DNA from: Chloroflexota bacterium
Lineage (GTDB): Bacteria > Chloroflexota > Dehalococcoidia > DSTF01 > JACRBR01
Reading direction: 5' to 3'
Assembly: GCA_016213125.1 (NCBI GenBank)
Contig: JACRBR010000039.1
Coordinates: 1 to 5,851 of the forward strand
Length of the DNA stretch: 5,851 nucleotides
Shown here: piece by piece, positions 1 through 5,393 of the stretch
Numbering within the stretch: position 1 is the stretch's first letter
Layout: every line of letters begins with the position of its first letter
Made by a program: the position numbers and the translations under genes
The notes under the pieces: generated by a model
Told to the model about the DNA's origin: nothing
The model's input: only the letters and a program-made list of their open reading frames with translations
Databases searched by the model: none

Positions 1-164
1 AGATTGTCGTAGAGGCGGCGCACCCCCGGGTTATCGGCCAGGGTCGAGGGCGGCCAGAGCCCGCCAGAAAGCGTGGCGAGGAGCAGGGGCGGGCCGCTCC
101 CCTGCTGCCAGCTCGCGATCGTGACGCCGTCATCGCTCGTGGCGAAGCGGACGTGATGATCCAT
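1..164 (-). CDS. Alpha/beta-hydrolase-like protein, N-terminal part only (runs off left edge)
   Basis: Only the first 54 codons are in the window, and the frame is open to the left edge. The protein begins MDHHVRFATSDDGVTIASWQ and continues with QGSGPPLLLA. This is the usual opening of alpha/beta hydrolases: a short strand, then DGvxIAxxxxGxGPPLLLL leading into strand beta-3 before the oxyanion region. The catalytic triad lies outside the window. In Chloroflexota and Actinomycetota this opening is found on free hydrolases and on hydrolases fused to a cyclase or LuxR domain (Rv1900c/LipJ is a known hydrolase-cyclase), so the full architecture cannot be told. The ATG start is supported by GGAAGGA (plus-strand 174-180) 9 nt upstream. 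It overlaps the stop of the preceding 59-codon gene by one base (TGATG), which suggests translational coupling. The hydrolase family is fairly secure, but the substrate is unknown. Confidence 0.62.
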   Translation of the reverse strand, partial: MDHHVRFATSDDGVTIASWQQGSGPPLLLATLSGGLWPPSTLADNPGVRRLYDN

Positions 165-343
165 CACGCCCCGTCCTTCCGCACCGCATACACCCGCTGT
201 GCCTCCGCGATCCCCTTCAGCGACTTCGCGATCGTCATCCCCAAGTGCGGCGACATCCCGATCAGCACCGGCCCCGATCCCATCGCGAAGAACGCGATGC
301 TCTGCCCATCAACCGTCCGGCTGTATTGGATCTGCGGTTCCAT
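164..343 (-). pseudogene. 59-codon remnant: hydrolase N-terminus joined to cyclase C-terminal tail
   Basis: The gene has an ATG with AGGA 7 nt upstream and reads 59 codons to TGA. Residues 1-30 (MEPQIQYSRTVDGQSIAFFA, then MGSGPVLIGM) match the start of an alpha/beta hydrolase, the same family as the next gene downstream. Residues about 42-56 (SLKGIAEAQRVYAVR) match the last strand of class III adenylate/guanylate cyclases, commonly xLKGIxEPVRVYxVR, which normally ends such proteins. No hydrolase core or cyclase catalytic residues lie between. The simplest reading is an in-frame deletion that removed almost all of a hydrolase-cyclase gene (Rv1900c/LipJ-type order) and left both ends. The frame, start and ribosome site are intact, so a small peptide may still be made and may couple translation to the next gene. 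The family assignments come from motif recognition and are moderately secure. A genuine small protein is the alternative. Confidence 0.55.
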
Positions 344-375
344 GCCCGAATCCTACACCCGCGTTCAGCGAAGGA

Positions 376-393
376 GGCGGCCCGCAGGCCGCC
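376..393. terminator. GC hairpin downstream of aldo/keto reductase, candidate terminator
   Basis: GGCGGCC (376-382) and GGCCGCC (387-393) form a perfect 7-bp stem around a 4-nt loop. The hairpin lies about 30 nt past the stop codon of the minus-strand aldo/keto reductase and about 35 nt before the 59-codon gene. No U-tract follows on the minus strand, so intrinsic termination is uncertain. Confidence 0.35.
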
Positions 394-397
394 CCAC

Positions 398-425
398 TAT
401 TCCCTGTTCCCAACTCCCTATTCCC
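398..425. repeat. Four tandem 7-bp repeats (minus strand GGGAATA-type), G-quadruplex-prone
   Basis: On the plus strand the units are TATTCCC, TGTTCCC, AACTCCC and TATTCCC, exactly 7 bp apart. On the minus strand this gives GGG runs separated by 4-nt spacers, followed six bases later by GGGG (392-395). That makes five G-runs fitting the usual quadruplex pattern. The first G-run starts at the last base of the aldo/keto reductase stop codon TAG, so the repeat is at the very 3' end of that transcript. Similar heptameric GGG repeats are known from some bacterial intergenic regions, for example in Xanthomonas. The repeat is read directly from the sequence, while quadruplex formation is inferred. 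Confidence 0.8.
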
Positions 426-1435
426 TACCGATACTGGTGCGGCCCGAAGTCGGCCTCGTAGAACGGTGCCACGCTATCGCCGCGGCGCGCGACGCGGTTG
501 ATCTGCTTCAGCTCATCCTCCGCAAGCGTCACGTTCAGCGCCCCCATGTTGTCCGCGAACTGCTCCATCGTGCGCGGGCCGATGATCGGTGCCGTCACCC
601 CCGGCTGCATGTGCACCCACGCCAGCGCCAGCTGCGATAGCGTGATCCCCTTGTCCTGCGCGATCGGCTCCAGCCCCTCGATCACGTCGTAGATGCGGTC
701 GTTCAGCCGGCGGCGGTAGATCGGGTTCGACGCGTCGGCAAAGCGCGCGCCCTCCGGCGGCTCCTCGCCACGCTTGTACTTTCCGGTCAGCAGTCCGCCC
801 GCCAGCGGCGACCACGGGATGACGGCCATGCCGTACGTGCGCGCCATCGGCAGCAGCTCCCGCTCGATCCGCCGGTCCAGCAGGTTGTACGGCGGCTGCT
901 CGCAGATGAACCGGTGCGTCCCCAACTCCTTCGCCACGTAGAAGCTCTCGACGAGCTGCCATGCCCCAAAGGTGCTGCTCCCGATGTACCGCACCTTCCC
1001 CGACCGGATCAGGTCGTCCATCGCCCGCAGCGTCTCGTCGATCGGTATGTCGCTCTGCGGCCGGTGGATCTGGTACAGGTCGATCCAGTCCGTCCCCAGC
1101 CGCCGCAACGAGGCCTCGCACTGCTGGATGATGTGCCGGCGCGAGTTCCCCTGCATGTTGGGGTCCTCGCTGTCCATCACCCCGTGCACCTTCGTCGCCA
1201 GCACGATGTGATTCCGCCGCCCGTTCCGCTTCAGCGCCTCCCCGCACACCTCCTCGCTCTTCCCCAGCGAGTACACGTTCGCCGTGTCCAGGAAGTTGAT
1301 CCCCGAGTCGAACGCCTTGTCGATGATCGCGCACGAATCATCCAGCGCCGTCTTCCCCCCGAACATCATCGCCCCCAGGCAAATGCTCGAGACCTTAACC
1401 CCCGTCCGCCCCAGCGCGCGCATTTCAACTGGCAT
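425..1435 (-). CDS. Aldo/keto reductase (NADP(H)-dependent oxidoreductase)
   Basis: This is a complete 336-aa cytosolic TIM-barrel oxidoreductase of the aldo/keto reductase family (PF00248), which interconverts carbonyls and alcohols with NAD(P)H. All four catalytic residues are visible: Asp50 and Tyr55 (FLDTANVY), Lys82 (ATKVHG) and His124 (YQIHRP). The family signature GRTGVKVSSICLGAMMFGG opens the barrel at residues 9-27. WSPLAGGLLTGKY (208-220) and IIGPRTMEQFADN (284-296) form the cofactor site, the latter matching the usual IxGxRxxxQxxxN phosphate-binding segment. Length is typical of the family. The ATG at 1435 has AAAGGA 10 nt upstream; a second ATG four codons later is possible. It stands alone, divergent from the gene at 1599. 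The substrate cannot be deduced; relatives include the IolS, Tas and general-stress-protein-69 types. Confidence 0.95.
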   Translation of the reverse strand: MPVEMRALGRTGVKVSSICLGAMMFGGKTALDDSCAIIDKAFDSGINFLDTANVYSLGKSEEVCGEALKRNGRRNHIVLATKVHGVMDSEDPNMQGNSRRHIIQQCEASLRRLGTDWIDLYQIHRPQSDIPIDETLRAMDDLIRSGKVRYIGSSTFGAWQLVESFYVAKELGTHRFICEQPPYNLLDRRIERELLPMARTYGMAVIPWSPLAGGLLTGKYKRGEEPPEGARFADASNPIYRRRLNDRIYDVIEGLEPIAQDKGITLSQLALAWVHMQPGVTAPIIGPRTMEQFADNMGALNVTLAEDELKQINRVARRGDSVAPFYEADFGPHQYR

Positions 1436-1469
1436 AAGTCTCGTGTCCTTTCCCTACATCAACTGGATC

Positions 1470-1487
1470 ACAGGCGCCCCCGCCTGT
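1470..1487. repeat. Perfect palindromic hairpin ACAGGCG-CCCC-CGCCTGT
   Basis: Two perfect 7-bp arms (1470-1476 and 1481-1487) flank a 4-base loop. The element lies in the 5' region of the aldo/keto reductase, 35 bp upstream of its ATG. It may be a hairpin in the mRNA leader, an operator, or one copy of a REP-like palindrome dispersed in the genome. The window contains only one copy. Confidence 0.5.
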
Positions 1488-1520
1488 ACCGTCTTGAGGA
1501 TCAATCATGACGCCCGTCGG

Positions 1521-1540
1521 GCATACGCGCACGTATATGC
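1521..1540. promoter_or_regulatory. Imperfect dyad in divergent intergenic region, possible operator
   Basis: GCATACG (1521-1527) faces CGT-AT-ATGC (1532-1540). The arms pair at seven positions, with a 2-base bulge and CGCA between them. The dyad is about 46 bp upstream of the -10 box of the gene at 1599 and 85 bp upstream of the aldo/keto reductase start, a position that could serve either gene. There is no independent evidence that a regulator binds here. Confidence 0.25.
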
Positions 1541-1586
1541 GAAGGCCTTGCTGTGCTCGTCTCGGGCACGCCTCTTAGGGCGGTCG

Positions 1587-1592
1587 TATACT
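1587..1592 (+). promoter_or_regulatory. -10 box TATACT, placed for leaderless transcription of the gene at 1599
   Basis: TATACT matches five of six bases of the sigma-70 -10 consensus TATAAT. Its last base is 6 nt before the A of the ATG at 1599, the spacing expected if transcription starts at the ATG itself. No convincing -35 box lies 16-18 bp upstream, and no Shine-Dalgarno sequence lies at normal distance; the nearest purine-rich run, TAGGGCGG, overlaps the upstream promoter region. Leaderless genes with such -10 boxes are common in several high-GC phyla. Confidence 0.5.
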
Positions 1593-1598
1593 CGCCTC

Positions 1599-2288
1599 AT
1601 GAACGAGCATCTGGGAGAAACAGCCCGCGAAGCTGCATCTCATTTGAGGCAAGAAGCTGAGGCCACGGAAGCCAGGGCGTTGGCGTTTTCTTCCGTGGTT
1701 ATATTCCTTCGAGAGTTGGCCGTGAAGGCGGTGCCCGTCGCCGGACCAGTCGCGGATGCCCTCATGTCGACGCGCGAGAAACTCCGGGCCGATCGGCTCG
1801 AGCACACGATTGAAATGCTCCAAGAGGAGTTGTCCAACCTCCGTGATCGGGGGTTGGCCAACGACGCGCGCGTCGATCGAGACTCGTTCCGTCTAGTCCT
1901 CGATCGATGGATCGAGTCGGCCCAAAGCGCCAGAGTCGAAGATCACCGACGGCGCTTGGCTCGTTTCATGAGGAACTGCATAGTCAGTGGTCTCCAGCCG
2001 TCGGAGGCGGACACGCGGCGGACCTTCCTGGAGTCGCTCGATGCGTTGTCCGAGTTCGACCTTGCGGTTCTCGTATCATGTCGTGGAAGCGAAAAAGATG
2101 AAGTGCGAGCGCTGAAGCCCGCATTTCCAGATCACAGTGATGATGCACTACTGGCTGCCGTAGAGCGGCTGCGCCTCCACGGATACATCGTCCGTTCGCC
2201 GACCGGGGCATCGTGGAATGATCCTCTCGTTCATCCAGTTGGGCTGACTGCTGAGGGGCAGCAGTTCTGCGAGTTCATGTTGTCGTGA
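1599..2288 (+). CDS. Unrecognised 229-aa protein: hydrophobic N-terminal segment, helical middle, winged-helix-like C-terminus
   Basis: I do not recognise a named family. Residues 1-27 form a charged Ala/Glu-rich helix. Residues 28-56 (including FSSVVIFLREL and AVPVAGPVADALM) are mostly apolar and could associate with a membrane or a helical core. Residues 57-125 are charged and helical, likely coiled coil. Residues 143-229 (FLESLDALSEFDLAVL, then LLAAVERLRLHGYIV, then LTAEGQQFCEFM) resemble a winged-helix fold ending in the common LTxxGxxF strand. Weakly similar uncharacterised proteins with a short glycine/proline-containing hydrophobic N-terminus and this C-terminus are widespread. The frame stays open 315 bp further upstream into the divergent aldo/keto reductase, but the ATG at 1599 fits the -10 box. 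Of the first 40 codons, 21 end in G or C, against 38 of 40 in the next gene, which suggests recent transfer. The function is unknown. Confidence 0.8.
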   Translation: MNEHLGETAREAASHLRQEAEATEARALAFSSVVIFLRELAVKAVPVAGPVADALMSTREKLRADRLEHTIEMLQEELSNLRDRGLANDARVDRDSFRLVLDRWIESAQSARVEDHRRRLARFMRNCIVSGLQPSEADTRRTFLESLDALSEFDLAVLVSCRGSEKDEVRALKPAFPDHSDDALLAAVERLRLHGYIVRSPTGASWNDPLVHPVGLTAEGQQFCEFMLS

Positions 2289-2320
2289 CGGTTGCACGGC
2301 GAGCATTTCAGGAGGGCCGT

Positions 2321-2327
2321 GGAAGGA
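2321..2327 (+). promoter_or_regulatory. Shine-Dalgarno GGAAGGA fixing the HicB-like start
   Basis: GGAAGGA ends 6 nt before the ATG at 2334. This favours that start over an in-frame TTG at 2292, which would add 14 residues (LHGEHFRRAVEGTS) not typical of the family. Confidence 0.75.
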
Positions 2328-2333
2328 ACTAGC

Positions 2334-2555
2334 ATGAAGGACTACCACATCAACGTCTTCTACAGCGACGACGATCGGGGCTACATCGCCGACATCCCCG
2401 ACCTCCGCTACTGCTCCGCCTTCGGCCGCACCCCCGACCAGGCCGTCCGCGAAGTCCTCATCGCAAAGAAGGCCTGGCTCGCCACCGCGAAGGCCGCCGG
2501 CAAACGCATCCCCAAACCCCGCTACCGCCCCGCCATCTACCAGACCACTTCCTGA
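2334..2555 (+). CDS. HicB-like antitoxin-fold protein (orphan)
   Basis: This is a complete 73-aa protein beginning MKDYHINVFYSDDDRGYIAD and continuing IPDLRYCSAFGRTPDQA. It is the characteristic partial RNase H-like fold of HicB-family proteins (three strands with DxxGYxAxxPDL, then a helix EVLIAKKAWL) and ends RYRPAIYQTTS. Length fits the short, DNA-binding-domain-free version common in Chloroflexota and Cyanobacteria. HicB proteins normally neutralise the HicA mRNA interferase. No HicA-like gene (small, with the G-S-H active-site segment) lies on either side, so toxin-antitoxin function is doubtful here. The gene starts 45 bp after the stop of the preceding gene on the same strand and may share its transcript. 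However, its codon use is native (38 of the first 40 codons end in G or C), so the two probably have different histories. Confidence 0.88.
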   Translation: MKDYHINVFYSDDDRGYIADIPDLRYCSAFGRTPDQAVREVLIAKKAWLATAKAAGKRIPKPRYRPAIYQTTS

Positions 2556-2584
2556 CCTCAGGCCATCGTGCATCGGTTTCGAGC

Positions 2585-2611
2585 GCAGATGCCGCAATTC
2601 CGGCCATCTGC
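2585..2611. terminator. Hairpin between convergent genes, candidate bidirectional terminator
   Basis: GCAGATG (2585-2591) pairs with CATCTGC (2605-2611). An inner CCG/CGG adds three pairs past a one-base bulge, giving about 10 bp around a 6-nt loop. It lies 30 bp after the HicB-like stop and 13 bp after the TPR gene stop on the other strand. Neither strand has a T-tract behind it, so the terminator role rests on position and structure only. Confidence 0.45.
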
Positions 2612-2623
2612 AACTAGCTGACG

Positions 2624-3970
2624 CTACCGCCCCGCCACCGCCGCCGTGACGTCCTCAAACGCCGCGCGCGCGGTCGGCGCTTCGTGCACCGAGAACGCCG
2701 GGTTCTGGTCCTGCACCGCCCCGAGGTACTCTGCCGCCCGGTCGAGGTCGCCCGTCGCCCGGAAGATCATGCCGGCGTGATACAGCACCGACGTCTCGCG
2801 CGTGCCCGTGGCGAGCGCATGCTCGATGGCCTTCGCCGCGGCGTCGAAATCGCCGGCCTTGTACTGCGCCCACGCCAGCACGTCCGCCGCCTGCAGGCTC
2901 GGCTGCTCGGCGAAGGCGACCCTCGCTCGCTCGACCGTCGCCGCGATCTCGCGGTCGTGGTCGGCATTGAAGAGGCCGATCTGCAGGTCCAGGTTCACAC
3001 CGTTCGCTGTGTACAGCTGCTCGATCGCGCCGACGAGCGCGTACTGGTCGCCGGCCTTCGCGCTGTCGCCCTGCGCCGCGTACAAATCGCCGAGCGCGAC
3101 CACGTACTCCGGGACGGGGATCTTCGCGATCGCCTGCTCGTAGTAGTCCGACGCCGCCGCGAGATCTCCGCGTGCGGCCGAAACACGGCCCAGCCCGGCG
3201 ATCGCGTGGACGTAGCCGGGGAACGTGTCCAGCGAGACCTGGTAACGCTCGCCCGCGTCGTCGATGCGCCCCAGCATGAAGTACAGGTTCGCGAGCTGCG
3301 CGTTGGCCCACGCCGCGTGCTCGGGCACCCCATCACTCTCCGCGCGCGAGATCGCCGATTGCCAGCTCCGCTCGGCTTCATCCGTCATGCCCCGCAGCTG
3401 GAACCACAGAGCCCGGCGCCCGAACGCCGGCAGGTCAGGCTCCAGGTTGATCATCTTCTCGTACGCAACGTCCGCCTCGTCGTAGCGACCCAGCCCCATG
3501 TACGCGTCGCCCAGCACGCCGTATCCGTAAGCCTCGTTCGGCCTGAGCGCGATCGCCGACTGCGCCAGGTCCAGCGCCTGTGCGAAGTCGTGCATCGTCG
3601 CGTTGACGCTCGCCAGCAGGACGACGCCGTCGTAGTTGCCCGTCGGCCGGATCTCGAGCGACCTCGTCAGCGATTCCTCCGCCCGCGCAAGGTCGGAGAC
3701 GTCGCCCGTCTCACGCGCCCGTTGCATGTACTCGAGCGCGAGTCCGTTGAGGCTGAAGACGTCCAGCGGGTCGCCCGCCGACCGCTCGAGCAGAAAGTCG
3801 ATGTGTGCCTGCTGCTCCGCCCGCGCCTCATCGACGATCGAGGCCGAAGCGGCCGGGGAAGCCGGCGGCTGGGCCGCTGGCTTCCCCCCTCCACAAGCGG
3901 CGGTGATGAGGAGAAGAGCGCCCGTCGCCAGCCCGATCAACATGTGTCGTGATGCGCGCGTGGAACTCAT
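2624..3970 (-). CDS. Tetratricopeptide-repeat lipoprotein
   Basis: This 448-aa protein starts MSSTRASRHM, followed by a hydrophobic stretch and a lipobox ITAAC with lipidated Cys26. It should be exported and anchored to the outer face of the cytoplasmic membrane. A Pro/Ala/Ser linker (about 30-45) precedes a solenoid of roughly eight to nine TPR-like helix pairs. The clearest are about 146-178 (AYGYGVLGDAYMGLGRYDEA), 220-252 (QLANLYFMLGRIDDA), 253-285 (AGLGRVSAARGDLAAASDYY), 288-312, 360-392 and 394-425. TPR solenoids bind proteins and have no catalytic role. I chose ATG 3970 because AGGAGG (plus-strand 3981-3986) is 10 nt upstream; the GTG at 3979 almost touches that site and would leave no room. 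The gene follows the DUF4331 gene by 36 bp and is surely its operon partner. It probably scaffolds a surface complex, a role inferred from the fold and context. Confidence 0.9.
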   Translation of the reverse strand: MSSTRASRHMLIGLATGALLLITAACGGGKPAAQPPASPAASASIVDEARAEQQAHIDFLLERSAGDPLDVFSLNGLALEYMQRARETGDVSDLARAEESLTRSLEIRPTGNYDGVVLLASVNATMHDFAQALDLAQSAIALRPNEAYGYGVLGDAYMGLGRYDEADVAYEKMINLEPDLPAFGRRALWFQLRGMTDEAERSWQSAISRAESDGVPEHAAWANAQLANLYFMLGRIDDAGERYQVSLDTFPGYVHAIAGLGRVSAARGDLAAASDYYEQAIAKIPVPEYVVALGDLYAAQGDSAKAGDQYALVGAIEQLYTANGVNLDLQIGLFNADHDREIAATVERARVAFAEQPSLQAADVLAWAQYKAGDFDAAAKAIEHALATGTRETSVLYHAGMIFRATGDLDRAAEYLGAVQDQNPAFSVHEAPTARAAFEDVTAAVAGR

Positions 3971-3980
3971 GACGGGCACT

Positions 3981-3986
3981 CCTCCT
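3981..3986 (-). promoter_or_regulatory. Shine-Dalgarno AGGAGG of the TPR lipoprotein gene
   Basis: AGGAGG lies in the 36-bp gap after the DUF4331 gene, 10 nt before ATG 3970 and only one base before the in-frame GTG at 3979. It therefore decides for the ATG start. Confidence 0.75.
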
Positions 3987-4006
3987 CTTCGTCGTCGCGA
4001 TCGCTC

Positions 4007-5248
4007 TTAGTTGCCCCGTGAGCGAACGACCAGCGCACCACCACCCAGAACCATCGCGGCGGCGATGACAGCGGCGATCAGCCAGATGTTCGCGTTCATG
4101 TCCGTGTCCGAACCGTCGCCCGTGCCGGTGTTCGGCGCAGTGATGCCGGTTTGCGGCATCGGTGCCGGTGCCGGAGCAGTGGTCGGCGCGGCCGCGGCCT
4201 TCGTCGGCGCCGCGATCGGCGTCGGCGCAGGATTCGTGTTCGGCCGCCCCACGTACGGGAACTCACCCAGGAACGTGCTGTCGTTCGACACGTTGTCCGA
4301 AGCCGCGCTGTTGCCCGTAATGAGCTGCAGCTCGCCGTCGATCACGTCGTCCGTCAGCGCGCGCCCGTTGAGGAAGTTCATCGGCATACTCGTGTCGAAC
4401 GTCAGGATGTCCGGAAGCAGCGCGTCAGCCAGAGCCGGGTCTGACCCCAGGCTGTTCAGTGTCGCGACGACCGTGCTCTTCCACGTCGCCACATCGTCCG
4501 CGGGCTTCGTGTTGTTGAACGCGTCCTTGCTCGCCTCCGGGATGAACACGGTATTGATCGCCGGGCGGCCCATCCGGTCGATGACCGCGCCGTCCCTGCT
4601 CGTTATCCCCCACACGCCCGCCTTAGTCGAGCTGCCGTCCAGGAAGTCGTCCGAAGGCGCCTCGATGACGATCGCCAGCACGTTCAGCCCATTGAAGAAG
4701 TCGTTCCCCGGGTTGCGGAACGCCAGGCCCGCCTTGAACGCGTTCAGGTCGAAGAAGAACGGATCGTCGCGCAGCCCCGCGAACAGCTTGACGCCGTTGT
4801 CTTCGTTGACGATTGGCGAGTCCGTACCCGGCGTCGTCTCGCCGGTGACGACCGTGTCGCCGCCCGCGCTCAGCGAGTCGGCCGCCGCGCCCGTCGCCCG
4901 CTGCAACGTCACGTCCTGCTTGCCGCCGGAGTCCTTCGCGCCGAAGGTCACGTTGTAGGTGACGTCCGGGACGGCGTCACCGTCGTTGTCGATCCGGAAC
5001 TGGTAGTTGCTGTCCGCGCCGAACGCCGGCGTCGCGCCGGGCATCGCGAGCCCGGCCACCGTCATCACGAACACGGTGTTGCCGCTGTCGCCCTCGAAGG
5101 CGTAGACGTCGGCGATGTCCTCGGCGTTGTTGTTCTTCGTCAGCGGCGCGTCTCCGTGGTCGGCCGCCGACCCCGACCCTAACCCGATGATCGCTGCCGC
5201 ACCCAGCGCGACAGCTGCTCCCGCGAGCAGTAGCAGTCTCTTTCTCAC
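4007..5248 (-). CDS. DUF4331 secreted protein with LPXTG-like C-terminal anchor
   Basis: This 413-aa protein belongs to the DUF4331 family (PF14224), whose biochemical role is unknown. A basic and hydrophobic signal peptide (MRKRLLLLAG onward) ends near residues 28-29, before ADHGDAPLT. Family landmarks follow: AEDIADVYAFEG (42-53), RDDPFFFDLNAFK (160-172), MGRPAINTVFIP (226-237), RALTDDVIDGEL (296-307) and GEFPYVGRPN (328-337). A Pro/Ala/Thr spacer (about 338-363) leads to MPQTG (364-368) and APNTG (371-375), then a membrane helix (about 388-408) and the tail RSRGN. This resembles a sortase sorting signal, although neither motif is a perfect LPXTG. The GTG start at 5248 has GGAGGA only 3 nt upstream, a short spacing. 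An in-frame GTG at 5272 lacks a ribosome site and would put seven extra residues before the signal peptide. The gene leads the operon with the TPR lipoprotein. Confidence 0.93.
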   Translation of the reverse strand: MRKRLLLLAGAAVALGAAAIIGLGSGSAADHGDAPLTKNNNAEDIADVYAFEGDSGNTVFVMTVAGLAMPGATPAFGADSNYQFRIDNDGDAVPDVTYNVTFGAKDSGGKQDVTLQRATGAAADSLSAGGDTVVTGETTPGTDSPIVNEDNGVKLFAGLRDDPFFFDLNAFKAGLAFRNPGNDFFNGLNVLAIVIEAPSDDFLDGSSTKAGVWGITSRDGAVIDRMGRPAINTVFIPEASKDAFNNTKPADDVATWKSTVVATLNSLGSDPALADALLPDILTFDTSMPMNFLNGRALTDDVIDGELQLITGNSAASDNVSNDSTFLGEFPYVGRPNTNPAPTPIAAPTKAAAAPTTAPAPAPMPQTGITAPNTGTGDGSDTDMNANIWLIAAVIAAAMVLGGGALVVRSRGN

Positions 5249-5251
5249 TGT

Positions 5252-5257
5252 TCCTCC
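5252..5257 (-). promoter_or_regulatory. Shine-Dalgarno GGAGGA of the DUF4331 gene, unusually close to its GTG
   Basis: GGAGGA is separated from the GTG at 5248 by only ACA. It is the only good ribosome site nearby and supports this start despite the short spacing. Confidence 0.6.
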
Positions 5258-5393
5258 ATCATGCGTGCACACGCGCCGTTGGTTTCGAGCGCGCGCCTGA
5301 ACCAGCCATCACCAACAGGCGCCGGCACCCGGAATGCCGGACGCATGCCAGGGAGGCGTGCGTATGCTGCTTCTTCGCACTCAGAGGACGTTT

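Noticed and set aside
82..106. 8-bp inverted repeat AGCAGGGG / CCCCTGCT
   Set aside because: It lies inside the hydrolase coding region and is explained by Gly/Pro/Leu codons. No regulatory context.
914..1510. Plus-strand open frame opposite the aldo/keto reductase
   Set aside because: It is an antisense shadow of a gene with a complete catalytic tetrad.
1284..1598. Upstream in-frame extension of the 229-aa gene (105 extra codons)
   Set aside because: Most of it lies antisense to the well-supported aldo/keto reductase and the rest crosses the intergenic palindromes. The -10 box and natural start favour 1599.
2575..2586. 12-base match GGTTTCGAGCGC also at 5281-5292
   Set aside because: One 12-base match is expected by chance in a window this size, and the two contexts differ.
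2684..3952. Long plus-strand open frame opposite the TPR lipoprotein gene
   Set aside because: It is Arg/Val-rich translation with no domain features, antisense to a clear TPR gene.
4011..4958. Long plus-strand open frame opposite the DUF4331 gene
   Set aside because: It is low-complexity translation opposite a clear family member in GC-rich DNA, an expected shadow.
5342..5362. Imperfect 8-bp hairpin upstream of DUF4331 with a CCUCC that could pair with its GGAGG
   Set aside because: The stem has a mismatch and the possible pairing is only five bases at about 95 nt distance, too weak to claim a riboswitch or thermosensor.
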